Positions 8,566-17,293 of a stretch of DNA of 64,000 bases are shown here, piece by piece. Positions within the stretch are counted from its first letter, which is position 1. The number at the start of each line of letters is the position of its first letter. This stretch comes from Bradyrhizobium nanningense (lineage in GTDB: Bacteria; Pseudomonadota; Alphaproteobacteria; Rhizobiales; Xanthobacteraceae). The stretch is taken from assembly GCF_004114535.1 (NCBI RefSeq), contig NZ_LBJC01000031.1, positions 265,851 through 329,850 of the forward strand, given 5' to 3'. Position numbers and translations under genes: made by a program. The notes under the pieces are model-generated. The model did no database searches. It saw nothing but the letters and a program-made list of their open reading frames with translations, and was not told where the DNA came from.

Positions 8566-10035
8566 TCACAGCAGTCTTGCTCCAAAATTCCGTTCCGGAT
8601 CCATGTCGACGTCCAGCCGGCCGGTGGGCTTCGCCGCCTCGCCGCCGCTGCGCGCCAAAAACTTGCCGCTGCCGGGGCTCGCGAGGCACTTGTCGCCGTC
8701 GATGATGACACGGCCACGCGAGAGCGTGGTCACCGGCCAGCCCTTCAGCCTACGGCCTGCAAAGGGCGTGTAGCCGGCGAGATCGTGCATCGTCTCGTCG
8801 GCGATGGTGACCTCGCGGTTGGGATCCCAGATCGCGATATCGGCGTCGGCGCCGACTGCGATCGAGCCCTTGCGCGGATGCAGATTGTAGATCTTGGCCG
8901 GCGCCGTCGCGGTAAGCTCCACGAATTTTTCCAGACCCAGCCGGCCCTTCGACACCATCGCGTCGAACAGCAGCGGCAGCCGCAGCTCCAGCCCCGGCAG
9001 GCCATTGGCAACCTGCTTGAAGCTCGGATTGGGCCCGGCGCGCAGCTTTCCGGTTTCGTCAAAGCGATACGGCGCATGATCCGACGAGATGGTCTGGAGA
9101 TCGCCGAGCGATAGCGCCTGCCACAGCGCCTCCTGATCCGCATGCGTGCGCGGCGGCGGACTGCACATCCACTTGGCGCCCTCAGAGCCAGGCTTGTCGA
9201 GGTCGGCGGCGGTGAGGAACAGATATTGCGGACAGGTCTCGGCAAAGACCTTCAGCCCCTGCCCGCGCGAGTCGCGGATCACCTTGGCGCCCTCGGCGGT
9301 GGAGACATGGAAGATCATGATGGGCTGGTCGATCAATGCCGCCATGCCGATCAGACGCGTGAAGGCCTCGGCCTCCGACACGCGGGCGTGACTGACGGCA
9401 TGGTATTTCGGCATGGTGTAGCCGCGCGCAAGCAGCCGCTTCACCATCCAGGCGATGATGCCGTGGTTTTCGGCATGCGCGCACAACATCGCGCCGGACT
9501 GGCGCGCGGCAAGGAGGATGTCGAGCAAAGGCTCGTCGTCGACCTTGAGCCGGTCGTAGGTCATGAAGATCTTGATCGAAGCGTGCCCCTGCTTCACCAG
9601 TGCCGGAATATGCTCCTCGACCGTCTCCTTGGTCGCGTCCGCGATGATCATGTGAAAGGCGTAGTCGATCACGGCGCCCTTCTTCGCCAGCGCATGATAA
9701 TCCTCGACCACTTGCGGCAGCTTCATGCCGACATGCTGAGCCGCGAACGGGATCACCGTGGTGGTGCCGCCGAACGCCGCCGAGACGGTCGCGCTCTCGA
9801 ACGTATCGGCGTTCATGATGCCGGCTGCGGACAGCTGCTCGATATGGGCGTGGCTATCGACGCCGCCGGGCAGCACCAGCTTGCCGCGCGCGTCGATCTC
9901 GCGCTTGGCCTGTGGAAGCCCGCGGCCGATGGCTGCGATGGTCTCGCCGGAGATGGCAACGTCGGCCTCGAAAACGTCGGTCGTGGTGGCGACGCGTCCG
10001 CCGCGGATGATCAGGTCGTAGCTGGGTTCAGTCAT
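8566..10035 (-). CDS. Dihydropyrimidinase / D-hydantoinase
   Basis: 489 residues from ATG 10035, which has GGAG seven bases upstream; the longer frame to 10317 would overlap the divergent racemase gene. It is a cyclic amidohydrolase of the metal-dependent TIM-barrel family, opening hydantoin or dihydropyrimidine rings to N-carbamoyl acids. Metal ligands are visible: H62 and H64 (GGVDSHAH), the carbamylated lysine K155 (ASIKIFMTYD), H187 (CAHAEN), a further His in IFHVSTAEG, and Asp in ISSDHAPYR. It heads the minus-strand operon containing epimerase, SDR and an ABC importer, while the racemase is read divergently from a 55 bp gap. A second homologue lies at 17294-18703. Confidence 0.93.
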   Translation of the reverse strand: MTEPSYDLIIRGGRVATTTDVFEADVAISGETIAAIGRGLPQAKREIDARGKLVLPGGVDSHAHIEQLSAAGIMNADTFESATVSAAFGGTTTVIPFAAQHVGMKLPQVVEDYHALAKKGAVIDYAFHMIIADATKETVEEHIPALVKQGHASIKIFMTYDRLKVDDEPLLDILLAARQSGAMLCAHAENHGIIAWMVKRLLARGYTMPKYHAVSHARVSEAEAFTRLIGMAALIDQPIMIFHVSTAEGAKVIRDSRGQGLKVFAETCPQYLFLTAADLDKPGSEGAKWMCSPPPRTHADQEALWQALSLGDLQTISSDHAPYRFDETGKLRAGPNPSFKQVANGLPGLELRLPLLFDAMVSKGRLGLEKFVELTATAPAKIYNLHPRKGSIAVGADADIAIWDPNREVTIADETMHDLAGYTPFAGRRLKGWPVTTLSRGRVIIDGDKCLASPGSGKFLARSGGEAAKPTGRLDVDMDPERNFGARLL

Positions 10036-10090
10036 CAGGCACTCCGTGATAGGCTTGGGCAAATCATCTCCATGTCGCAGGAAGACCATC

Positions 10091-10753
10091 ATGTCGCGGC
10101 CGCGCATTCTCGTCATCAATCCGAACTCCAACCCTGCAGTCACGCAAGGGCTGAAAGACGCGCTGAAGCCGCTCGGTTTCGAGGGCGGACCCGAAGTGGT
10201 CTGCCAGACGCTCGCCGAGGGTCCGTTCGGCATCGAGAGCCAGGCCGACGTCGACAGCGTCGCGATGCCGCTGCGCCGGCTGGTCGAAGGCGACAACAAC
10301 TCGTCGGCCTTCGTCATCGCCTGCTACAGCGATCCCGGCCTTCAGGTCTGCCGTGAAGGCACCGACCGCCCCGTGTTCGGCATTGCCGAGTGCGGCGTGC
10401 TGACGGCGCTCGCGCGCGCCGAGAGCTTCGGCGTCATCGCCATCGCGCAGCGCTCGATCCCGCGCCACATGCGCTATCTCAGGCAGATGGGATTGACCGA
10501 ACGACTCGCCGGCGAACGGCCGCTCAATATGAGTGTCGCCGAGACCGCTTCGGGCGAAGGAACGCTGGCGAAGATGATCGAAGTCGGCCGCGCGCTGCGC
10601 GACGAGGACGGTGCCTGCGCCATCGTGATGGGCTGCGCCGGCATGGCGCGCCATCGCCGTCCGCTGGAAGACGCGCTCGGCATTGCCGTGATCGACCCGA
10701 CACAGGCGGCCGTCACCATGGCGTTGGGGACTGTGCAGTTCTCGGCTCACTAG
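10091..10753 (+). CDS. Aspartate/glutamate/hydantoin racemase family protein
   Basis: 220 residues from ATG 10091 with GCAGGAAG upstream. The N-terminal INPNSNP segment and two cysteines, C78 (FVIACYSDPGL) and C182 (VMGCAGMA), match the two catalytic bases of cofactor-independent hydantoin racemases. In context it would racemise 5-substituted hydantoins so that the D-hydantoinase and D-carbamoylase can convert both enantiomers. It is the only plus-strand gene in this block and shares a short divergent control region with the hydantoinase. Confidence 0.88.
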   Translation: MSRPRILVINPNSNPAVTQGLKDALKPLGFEGGPEVVCQTLAEGPFGIESQADVDSVAMPLRRLVEGDNNSSAFVIACYSDPGLQVCREGTDRPVFGIAECGVLTALARAESFGVIAIAQRSIPRHMRYLRQMGLTERLAGERPLNMSVAETASGEGTLAKMIEVGRALRDEDGACAIVMGCAGMARHRRPLEDALGIAVIDPTQAAVTMALGTVQFSAH

Positions 10754-10845
10754 ACGTCCTTCAGCTCTTTGGTCCCCTGCCGCGCGATCGCACGGATGGA
10801 GCTCGCGCAAGGCAATGCCGGATATGCTTTCGCCCGCCATCGGTG

Positions 10846-11778
10846 TCACGTCTCCGGCGGCGGCACGGCGCCGGTCTGACTGGTGATCAGGCCGTAATGC
10901 TCGATCCGGCGATGCCGGGCGAAATCGAAGATCGTGGTCTTGCCGAAGATCGTCGCATCGAGATCGCAGGCGTGGACCAGAACCTCGTCGTCCTCCGTCT
11001 TGGCTTCCGCGACGATTTCGCCATTGGGATCGACGATCAGGCTGCCGCCGAACAGCGGGTGGCCGTCCTCGACGCCGGCCTTGGCCACCGCGACCACCCA
11101 GGTCGCGTTCTGATAGGCGCCGGCCTGCACGGACAGGCGGTTGTGGAACAGCCGCTTCTCGACGCCCTCCTCGCTCTTCTCCGCATTGACCGACGGCGTG
11201 TTGTAGCCGATCAGCACCATCTCGACGCCCTGCAGACCCATCACGCGATAGGTTTCGGGCCAGCGCCGGTCGTTGCAGATGGCCATGCCGATAATGCCGC
11301 CGAGCTCGCGCCAGACGTTGAAGCCGAGATCGCCCGGCTCGAAATAGCGCTTCTCCAGATGCTGGTGCGAACGCTTGGTGTCGTACTCCACATGGCCCGG
11401 CAGATGAACCTTGCGATATTTGCCGACGATCTTGCCCGACTTGTCGGTGAGGATTGCAGTGTTGAAATGATGACCGTCGGGCGTCAGCTCCGCATAGCCG
11501 AAATTCATCGCCATCCCGTGCTGCGCCGCGCGCTCGAACAGAGGTTTGGTCGCCGCGTTCGGCATTTCGCGCTCGAACCAGATGTCGAACTCGGCGCGGT
11601 CCTCGACATACCAGCGCGGAAAGAACGTCGTCAGCGCCAGCTCGGGATAGACGATCAGGTCGGCGCCCTTGCTCTTGGCTTCATCCATCAGCGCGATCAT
11701 GCGCTGGACCACGGCCTCGCGGCTGTCGGCTTTCTGGATCGGGCCCATCTGGGCAGCGGCGAGGTTGACGATACGCAT
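10846..11778 (-). CDS. N-carbamoyl-D-amino acid hydrolase (D-carbamoylase)
   Basis: 310 residues of the nitrilase superfamily with the catalytic triad in place: E46 (VYPELALT), K123 (YRKVHLPGH) and C168 (AICNDRRWPE). Length and these motifs agree closely with Agrobacterium D-carbamoylase, which hydrolyses N-carbamoyl-D-amino acids to the D-amino acid, CO2 and ammonia. AGGAA lies eight bases before the ATG. It is the last gene of the hyuA-hyuB-aminotransferase operon (134 bp after the aminotransferase) and converges on the racemase gene. Confidence 0.93.
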   Translation of the reverse strand: MRIVNLAAAQMGPIQKADSREAVVQRMIALMDEAKSKGADLIVYPELALTTFFPRWYVEDRAEFDIWFEREMPNAATKPLFERAAQHGMAMNFGYAELTPDGHHFNTAILTDKSGKIVGKYRKVHLPGHVEYDTKRSHQHLEKRYFEPGDLGFNVWRELGGIIGMAICNDRRWPETYRVMGLQGVEMVLIGYNTPSVNAEKSEEGVEKRLFHNRLSVQAGAYQNATWVVAVAKAGVEDGHPLFGGSLIVDPNGEIVAEAKTEDDEVLVHACDLDATIFGKTTIFDFARHRRIEHYGLITSQTGAVPPPET

Positions 11779-11913
11779 CAGCGATTTCCTGGTGATCTCT
11801 TGGGGAAAGCCACGGCTTCAACGAATTGCCGGCGCGCAGCTTAACGTAGCCTCGTCCGGATTTTCCGGCCGGACGCCGGCGAAACCGCATGGTGTGCATT
11901 GCATGGCCCGCAT

Positions 11914-13209
11914 TCAACCGCGCTCCTTGTCGGAAATATCAAGGCCATGGTCGAGGGCGTCGAGCAGCTGGTCAGCCTCACGATCGGAGATGACAAGCGG
12001 CGGCGCCAGGAACAGCGAGGTTTGCTCGCCGCTGGTCCCGATCACGGCGCCGGCCTCCAGCGCCCGTTCCGCGACGCGCGAGGCGATCGGCACCTCGGCG
12101 GTGTCGGCATGCCAGGTACGCCAGTCCGGACCGTGCAACTCCACTGTCCAATGCAATCCCTGACCCGCCACGCGCCGCACGCTGGAGTGTTTTTGTGCGA
12201 TCGCGAGCAGGCGGCGGCTGAACAGCTTTTCCAGGTGCCGGACGCGCTCCAGAATCTTCTCGTCGGCGACAACCCTCAGATAAGCGCTGACGGCAGCCAT
12301 GCTGATCGGATGGCCGCGCAAGGTGCCGTAGTTCTGCCAGCTCGTGCCCTTTAACCGCTCGACGATCTCCTTCGACACGACGACAGCCGCGACCGCCGCC
12401 GCCCCACCGCCGAGCGATTTTCCGAGCGTCACGATATCAGGGCGGCTTTGCGCCCCCTGAAACGCGAACCAGCGCCCCGCGCGCCCAGCACCGGTAACGA
12501 CCTCGTCCGCGATCCAGTACGAGCCTGCCTGCCGCGCGTGCCTCGCCACCTCGTCCTGATAGGCACCGTCGTAATAGATGCCGCCCTGCGTGTAGTCGAT
12601 GATCGTTGCCGCGGTGTCCGAGAGCAGACGCGGAGCATCCGCCAGATATTCGCTGGGCGGGGTGTTGTTGGCCGCGCCGCCGTAGATCGCGCCATCAGGC
12701 GCCGGCAGGATCCGCACCGGGGCCATCGGCGCCGGGAGCTTCGAGCCGCCGGCATGCACCGCTAGGCCGCCGTGCCATTGCGGCTGCACCGTCATGTTAC
12801 GCGACAGCCCGGTGATGCCGTGATAGGCGCGCTCTCGCGTCGCGAGCGCCGAGCGCTGCGTCAACGCCTGGCAGAGCGACAGCGCCATGTCGTTGGCCTC
12901 GCTGCCGCTGATGCAGAAGCGCACCGCGCCGACCCAATCCTCCTCGCCCGCAAAGGCGATGGCCATCAGATCGTCCGCTGCCTGCTCGCGGCCGATCCAG
13001 GTCCAGCCCTCGTTGACGACGGGCGTATCGGCCGCACGGCGGATCGCCTCCACCATCGCGGGATGGCGGTGACCGAGGCCGCCGCCGGTGTTGCTGCCGT
13101 CGATCAGCTTGCGGCCGTCCGCAAGGTGAAAGTAGACGCCCTCGCCGCCGACCACGGCCATCGGCGCGGCCTCACCCGCGTTCAGCCCGGTTCGCAACAA
13201 TTTGCTCAT
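11914..13209 (-). CDS. Class III (PLP-dependent) aminotransferase
   Basis: 431 residues from ATG 13209, preceded by GAGGGAAG; the longer frame to 13332 overlaps hyuB. Fold-type I features: substrate/cofactor loop SGSEANDMAL, D235 in IADEVVTGAGRAG and the Schiff-base lysine K264 in TLGKSLGGG. It resembles glutamate-1-semialdehyde aminomutase-like and omega-aminotransferases. Placed between HyuB and the D-carbamoylase, it may deaminate or racemise the amino acid released from hydantoins, but the substrate is inferred only from context. Confidence 0.88.
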   Translation of the reverse strand: MSKLLRTGLNAGEAAPMAVVGGEGVYFHLADGRKLIDGSNTGGGLGHRHPAMVEAIRRAADTPVVNEGWTWIGREQAADDLMAIAFAGEEDWVGAVRFCISGSEANDMALSLCQALTQRSALATRERAYHGITGLSRNMTVQPQWHGGLAVHAGGSKLPAPMAPVRILPAPDGAIYGGAANNTPPSEYLADAPRLLSDTAATIIDYTQGGIYYDGAYQDEVARHARQAGSYWIADEVVTGAGRAGRWFAFQGAQSRPDIVTLGKSLGGGAAAVAAVVVSKEIVERLKGTSWQNYGTLRGHPISMAAVSAYLRVVADEKILERVRHLEKLFSRRLLAIAQKHSSVRRVAGQGLHWTVELHGPDWRTWHADTAEVPIASRVAERALEAGAVIGTSGEQTSLFLAPPLVISDREADQLLDALDHGLDISDKERG

Positions 13210-13219
13210 GGCACTTCCC

Positions 13220-14800
13220 TCATTCGGCGGCCCCAGTGCCGTAGCCACCGCCGCCGCAAGTCTCGACGGTGACGAGATCGCCTTGTTGCAACACCAGGTT
13301 CGACTTGCCGTCGATCGCGATGCTTGCGCCATGCCGGATCAGCGAGATGCGGCACGGCTTGCCGGGCTTTCCGCCCTGCATGCCAAACGGCGGGATCACC
13401 ATGCGCTCGATGCAGGTGGTCAGATGCATCGACGGAGCCAGGATGCGGTAGGCGCGCACGACGCCATCACCGCCGCGATGGGCGCCGGCGCCGCCGGACT
13501 GTCGGCGAATGGACTGCTGCTCGAGGCGGATTGCGTAGCTTGCCTCGATCACCTCGACTGGCGTGTTCGAGGTATTGGACAGATGCACCCGGGTTGCCGA
13601 GATGCCGTCCCGATCATGACGCGCACCTTCGCCGCCGCCATGGACTTCATAGAGCATCTTCCACGAACCGTCCTGCCGCGGCTGCGCAAAGAACAGGACG
13701 CCCGCGGTGGTCGCTCCGCCTGCCGACAAACGTTCGGGAATGGTGTCCTGCATGGCATGAAAGATCGCGTCGACGATGCGCATCGAGGTTTCGTGGTTAC
13801 CGGCGGCGACGGATGCCGACCAACCCGGTTCCAGGATCGAGCCTGGACGCGTGATGATGGTCAAGGGGCGGAGCGCACCCGCGTTCTGCTGCATGTCGCG
13901 GCCGCTCATGATGCGCGCGGCATAGGCGACGGCGGAGCGCGCCATGAACGGGGTCGTGTTGCAGAAGTTCGAGACGCGGTCGCAGCTTCCGGAGAGATCG
14001 AAGGTCGCTTCGTCGCCGACGATGGTGATTTTCACATGGATGCGCGCGGGCGCGTTGTTCTCGCTGCCGTCGTCCAGATAGTCCTCGCCCTCGTAGACCC
14101 CGTCCGGCAGCGCGCGGAGCGCCTCGCGCATCTCGATTTCGGACAAATCGTGCAGGCGCGACTGCGTCGCCATGAACACCGCCTTGCCGTGCTCGCGACA
14201 GAGATCGACGATGCGCCGCTCGCCGGCCTTCGTCGCCGCGATCTGGGCGAGAAGATCGCCTTCGCCGGATTCGGGGTCGCGAATGTTGGCCTTGAGCAAC
14301 TGCACGATCGGCGTATTGACCCCCGCCGCGGTCGCGATCAGCACCGGTGGAATGCGCATCGCCTCCTGGAAGGTGTCGATGGCCTTGGCAAAATAGCTGC
14401 CAGGCCAGGTGCCGCCGATATCAGGCCAATGTGCGAGGCTGACCGCGAACGCCACGATCTCGCCGTCGACGAAGATGGGTCGCACGACCTTGACGTCGTT
14501 CAGATGGTTGCCGCCGAGCGCGCCGACGTTATAGATCAGCACATCACCGTCGTTCAGGCTGTCGCGCGGCACGACCTTCAGCAGTTCGGGAATGGTGTAA
14601 GCCATCGCGCCGAGATGGATCGGGATGTCGCGGCCCTGCCCGACCAGGCTGCCATGGCCGTCGGTTATCGCGGACGACAGATCGCCGGCCTCCCGCAACA
14701 GCGGTGAGCGCGCCGAGCGCGTCATCACCAGGCTCATCTCCTCGGCCGCGGCGGAAAGCCCGTGCCTGATGACCTCGACGACAAACGGATCGAGCTTCAT
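13220..14800 (-). CDS. Hydantoinase B/oxoprolinase family protein (HyuB)
   Basis: 526 residues matching the beta subunit of ATP-dependent N-methylhydantoinase, acetone carboxylase and 5-oxoprolinase enzymes. Typical segments are the N-terminal VVEVIRHGLSAAAEEM, the GNHLNDVKVV loop and a glycine-rich C-terminus (ETCGGGGYG). With HyuA it would open a hydantoin, 5-oxoproline or similar cyclic amide using ATP. Its start overlaps the hyuA stop (ATGA), so the subunits are made together. Confidence 0.92.
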   Translation of the reverse strand: MKLDPFVVEVIRHGLSAAAEEMSLVMTRSARSPLLREAGDLSSAITDGHGSLVGQGRDIPIHLGAMAYTIPELLKVVPRDSLNDGDVLIYNVGALGGNHLNDVKVVRPIFVDGEIVAFAVSLAHWPDIGGTWPGSYFAKAIDTFQEAMRIPPVLIATAAGVNTPIVQLLKANIRDPESGEGDLLAQIAATKAGERRIVDLCREHGKAVFMATQSRLHDLSEIEMREALRALPDGVYEGEDYLDDGSENNAPARIHVKITIVGDEATFDLSGSCDRVSNFCNTTPFMARSAVAYAARIMSGRDMQQNAGALRPLTIITRPGSILEPGWSASVAAGNHETSMRIVDAIFHAMQDTIPERLSAGGATTAGVLFFAQPRQDGSWKMLYEVHGGGEGARHDRDGISATRVHLSNTSNTPVEVIEASYAIRLEQQSIRRQSGGAGAHRGGDGVVRAYRILAPSMHLTTCIERMVIPPFGMQGGKPGKPCRISLIRHGASIAIDGKSNLVLQQGDLVTVETCGGGGYGTGAAE

Positions 14801-16806
14801 GTTGCCCTCCGCGTCAGGAACAGATTGCCTGCGGCATCAGGCTTCGCCTGCCAGCCGGGCGGCATGACCACCGTCGACCACGCATCTTCGATGATCGCGG
14901 GGCCGTTGACGATATCGACCATCGCGGCGCGGTCGACGATCGCAGTCTCGACCTCATGCAGGCTGTCGAAGGAGCAGATGCGCGTACCTGACGACACCGC
15001 CCTCACCAACGTCACCGGCCGGTTCACGACGGTCGTGGACGGACGACGCGCCTGGACACGCACGGATTCAATGACGCAAGGCTCGCCCGTCGCGTAGCCG
15101 AACAGTTCGTGATGTCGGGCGAGGAAATCCGTCTTCAGCTTCGCTACATCCAGCGGCAGCGCAAAGGGCACCGGAATGGCATCGTTCTGTGCCGCATAAC
15201 GCATCAGCGCCGCCAGCTCGACCTGGATTTCCGCCTTCGCAACGCCATTGGCGATCAGCGGCGCCGAGGCATCGTCGATCAGCGTCCCGATGCGCTCCGA
15301 CACGCGCACGAGATCGATGCCGTCGAGTGCGGCGCGCAAGGTCTGCTGCTGCAAGAAGCTGAAATCGGCGGTGAGACAGCCCAGCGCCGAGAACGCGCTC
15401 GATGCACTGGGCACGACGACCTGCGCGATGCCATAGAGATCGGCGAGCCCGGCGGCGTGCATGGGGCCGCCGCCGCCGAAGGCGAGCAGCGTGCAGTCGC
15501 GTCCGTCGATGCCGCGCTCGACCGTGACGCGGCGCAGCGCGCGAGCCATCGTCGCGTTCGCGACCTTGATGATGCCAAGGGCCGTTTCGGTCAGGCTCAG
15601 GCCGAGCGCGCGCGCGATCGGCTCGATGACGAGCCTGGCCGCCTCGATATCAACGCCGATCCGGTCGCCGAGCTTGGTCGCGGGATTGAGATAGCCGAGC
15701 ACGGCATTGGCGTCGGTGATGGTCGGCTCAAGGCCGCCGCGGCCGTAGCAGGCCGGCCCCGGCTCGGAGCCGGCGCTTTCCGGCCCGACGGTGAGGCCGC
15801 CGGGACCGTTGCGCACGATCGACCCGCCGCCGGCGCCGATCGAATGAACCGCAAGCATCGGCTGGCGCAGCGGCTTGTCGCCAAGCATGCGGCCGTCGGT
15901 CATTTCGGCCTGGCCGTCGACGATCAGGCAGACGTCGGTCGTGGTGCCGCCCATGTCGAAGGTCAGCATGCGCGGCGTACCAAGCTGGCGGGCGATGCTC
16001 ACCGACGCCGAGACGCCGGCCGCCGGGCCCGACATGGCCATCACCAGCGGCCGCTGTTTCACCGCGGAGATCGGGACCATGGCTCCGGCGGAATGAAACA
16101 CCTGCAAGCCCGGGCCGATCGGCAGCCGCAGCTCCAACTCGCTCAGATATTCGACCGCGATGGGCATCGCGGCGGCGTTGAACACGGTCGCCGAGGTCCG
16201 CTCATATTCGCGTGCCTCGGGATTGACCTCGTGCGACAGCGAGACATGGGCGACGACATCCTTGAGGCGCTCGCCCAGCATCTTCTCGTGCACGGGATTG
16301 GCATAAGCGTGAAGAAGGGCAACCGCGACGCTCTGGACGCCGGTCTGCTTCAGCCAGTCTACCAGACGCTCGATCTCGGCTTGTTCGAGCGGCTTCAGGA
16401 CCCGCCCTTCGTGATCGAGGCGCTCGGCGAGCCCAAAGCAGCGCTCGGGCGGCACGAGCGGCGGGGATTTCGGCGGAATGTCGAGCCGATAGAGATCGCG
16501 GCGGCGATAGCGCGCGATCTCCAGCACATCGGAGAAGCCTTCGGTCGCGACCAGCGCTACCTTCGGCAGCCGGCCCTCGACGATGGCATTGGTCACACGC
16601 GTGGTGCCGTGGACGAAGCGCTTGATCTCGCTCTTGCGCAAGCCCACCGCCTCGATCGCCTCCAGCATCGCCTGAACCGGAGCGTCGGGGCGCGACGGCA
16701 CCTTTGCGATCCGCGCCTCGCCGGAGCCACGCCGGATCGCGATGATGTCGGTGAAGGTGCCACCGATATCGGTGCCGACTTCCCAGTGATTTTCGGAGGA
16801 GCTCAT
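14797..16806 (-). CDS. Hydantoinase A/oxoprolinase family protein (HyuA)
   Basis: 669 residues of the ATP-binding subunit of the hydantoinase/oxoprolinase family. The N-terminal GTDIGGTFTDI phosphate-binding motif and a second one (TFDMGGTTTDV, near residues 275-290) form the actin-like ATPase core; SIGAGGGSI follows. It heads the hyuA-hyuB-aminotransferase-carbamoylase operon. No clear Shine-Dalgarno precedes the ATG at 16806. The 487 bp upstream holds repeated GTGCAG elements that may be operators. Confidence 0.92.
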   Translation of the reverse strand: MSSSENHWEVGTDIGGTFTDIIAIRRGSGEARIAKVPSRPDAPVQAMLEAIEAVGLRKSEIKRFVHGTTRVTNAIVEGRLPKVALVATEGFSDVLEIARYRRRDLYRLDIPPKSPPLVPPERCFGLAERLDHEGRVLKPLEQAEIERLVDWLKQTGVQSVAVALLHAYANPVHEKMLGERLKDVVAHVSLSHEVNPEAREYERTSATVFNAAAMPIAVEYLSELELRLPIGPGLQVFHSAGAMVPISAVKQRPLVMAMSGPAAGVSASVSIARQLGTPRMLTFDMGGTTTDVCLIVDGQAEMTDGRMLGDKPLRQPMLAVHSIGAGGGSIVRNGPGGLTVGPESAGSEPGPACYGRGGLEPTITDANAVLGYLNPATKLGDRIGVDIEAARLVIEPIARALGLSLTETALGIIKVANATMARALRRVTVERGIDGRDCTLLAFGGGGPMHAAGLADLYGIAQVVVPSASSAFSALGCLTADFSFLQQQTLRAALDGIDLVRVSERIGTLIDDASAPLIANGVAKAEIQVELAALMRYAAQNDAIPVPFALPLDVAKLKTDFLARHHELFGYATGEPCVIESVRVQARRPSTTVVNRPVTLVRAVSSGTRICSFDSLHEVETAIVDRAAMVDIVNGPAIIEDAWSTVVMPPGWQAKPDAAGNLFLTRRAT

Positions 16807-17004
16807 GTATTGGGGTCAACTACGTGCGACGTCCGAACCGAACGCCAATCCTTCCCGTCCATCACAACCTCGAGCGTGCATCGTGCATCCTCCGTCATGC
16901 CACCGTCTGCGAGCGTGCGACAGAGTGGTGGGCGCGGGCTAGGGCCAGCTTTGTCGCAATCCGCCGGGCCAGCAAGCGACCGGCCCCGCTCACCAAGCCA
17001 CGGG

Positions 17005-17121
17005 CTGCACGTTTTGGTGCAGCGCTGCCCGCACAGACAGCACGTGAACGCGACCATGCCATGCGGGAAAAGTGCAGCGCACCACGGATATTCTCCGCAT
17101 AAAACGTAACACCCGCTGCAC
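17005..17121. promoter_or_regulatory. Candidate operator cluster (GTGCAGCG repeats)
   Basis: The inverted repeat CTGCAC-N6-GTGCAG lies at 17005-17022. A second copy of GTGCAGCG, inside the self-complementary GTGCAGCGCAC, lies at 17072-17082, and an inverted copy CGCTGCAC lies at 17114-17121. Clustering in the only sizeable gap upstream of hyuA suggests binding sites for a catabolic regulator. No regulator gene is adjacent, so its identity is unknown. Confidence 0.35.
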
Positions 17122-17224
17122 TGCAATCGGCGCGATCGAGATCATCTGTCTAATTTGCAGGCGACCGACTGGCCCTCGCGGGATAGCGGAGGCATCCGCG
17201 AGCTATGCACAGCGGTCGGCTCAG

Positions 17225-17255
17225 CCTCTCTTTATTGTACGAACAGTAAGAGAGG
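17225..17255 (-). terminator. Hairpin after the second hydantoinase gene
   Basis: Perfect 8-bp arms CCTCTCTT and AAGAGAGG enclose a 15-base loop, about 40 bp past the stop of the minus-strand hydantoinase gene. There is no clear U-run, so it is a weak or factor-assisted terminator candidate, or a site for a DNA-binding protein. Confidence 0.35.
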
Positions 17256-17293
17256 ACATTTTCCGGTCGCGGGGATGCCGATCGATACCTCGA

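Larger units (their letters stand above)
16807..17293. other. Intergenic control region upstream of hyuA
   Basis: There is no convincing gene on either strand. The hyuA promoter must lie here, and the end of the downstream-facing hydantoinase gene borders it. Two kinds of structure are visible: a set of GTGCAGCG-type repeats (17005-17121) and a hairpin just past the hydantoinase stop (17225-17255), each listed separately. Confidence 0.6.

Noticed and set aside
13202..14707. 501-residue plus-strand open frame
   Set aside because: Antisense to hyuB, with the same Arg/Ala/His-rich pattern as the other shadows.
15109..17109. 666-residue plus-strand open frame
   Set aside because: Antisense to hyuA and its upstream region; long only because of high GC. 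Composition is unlike a real protein and no motif is recognisable.
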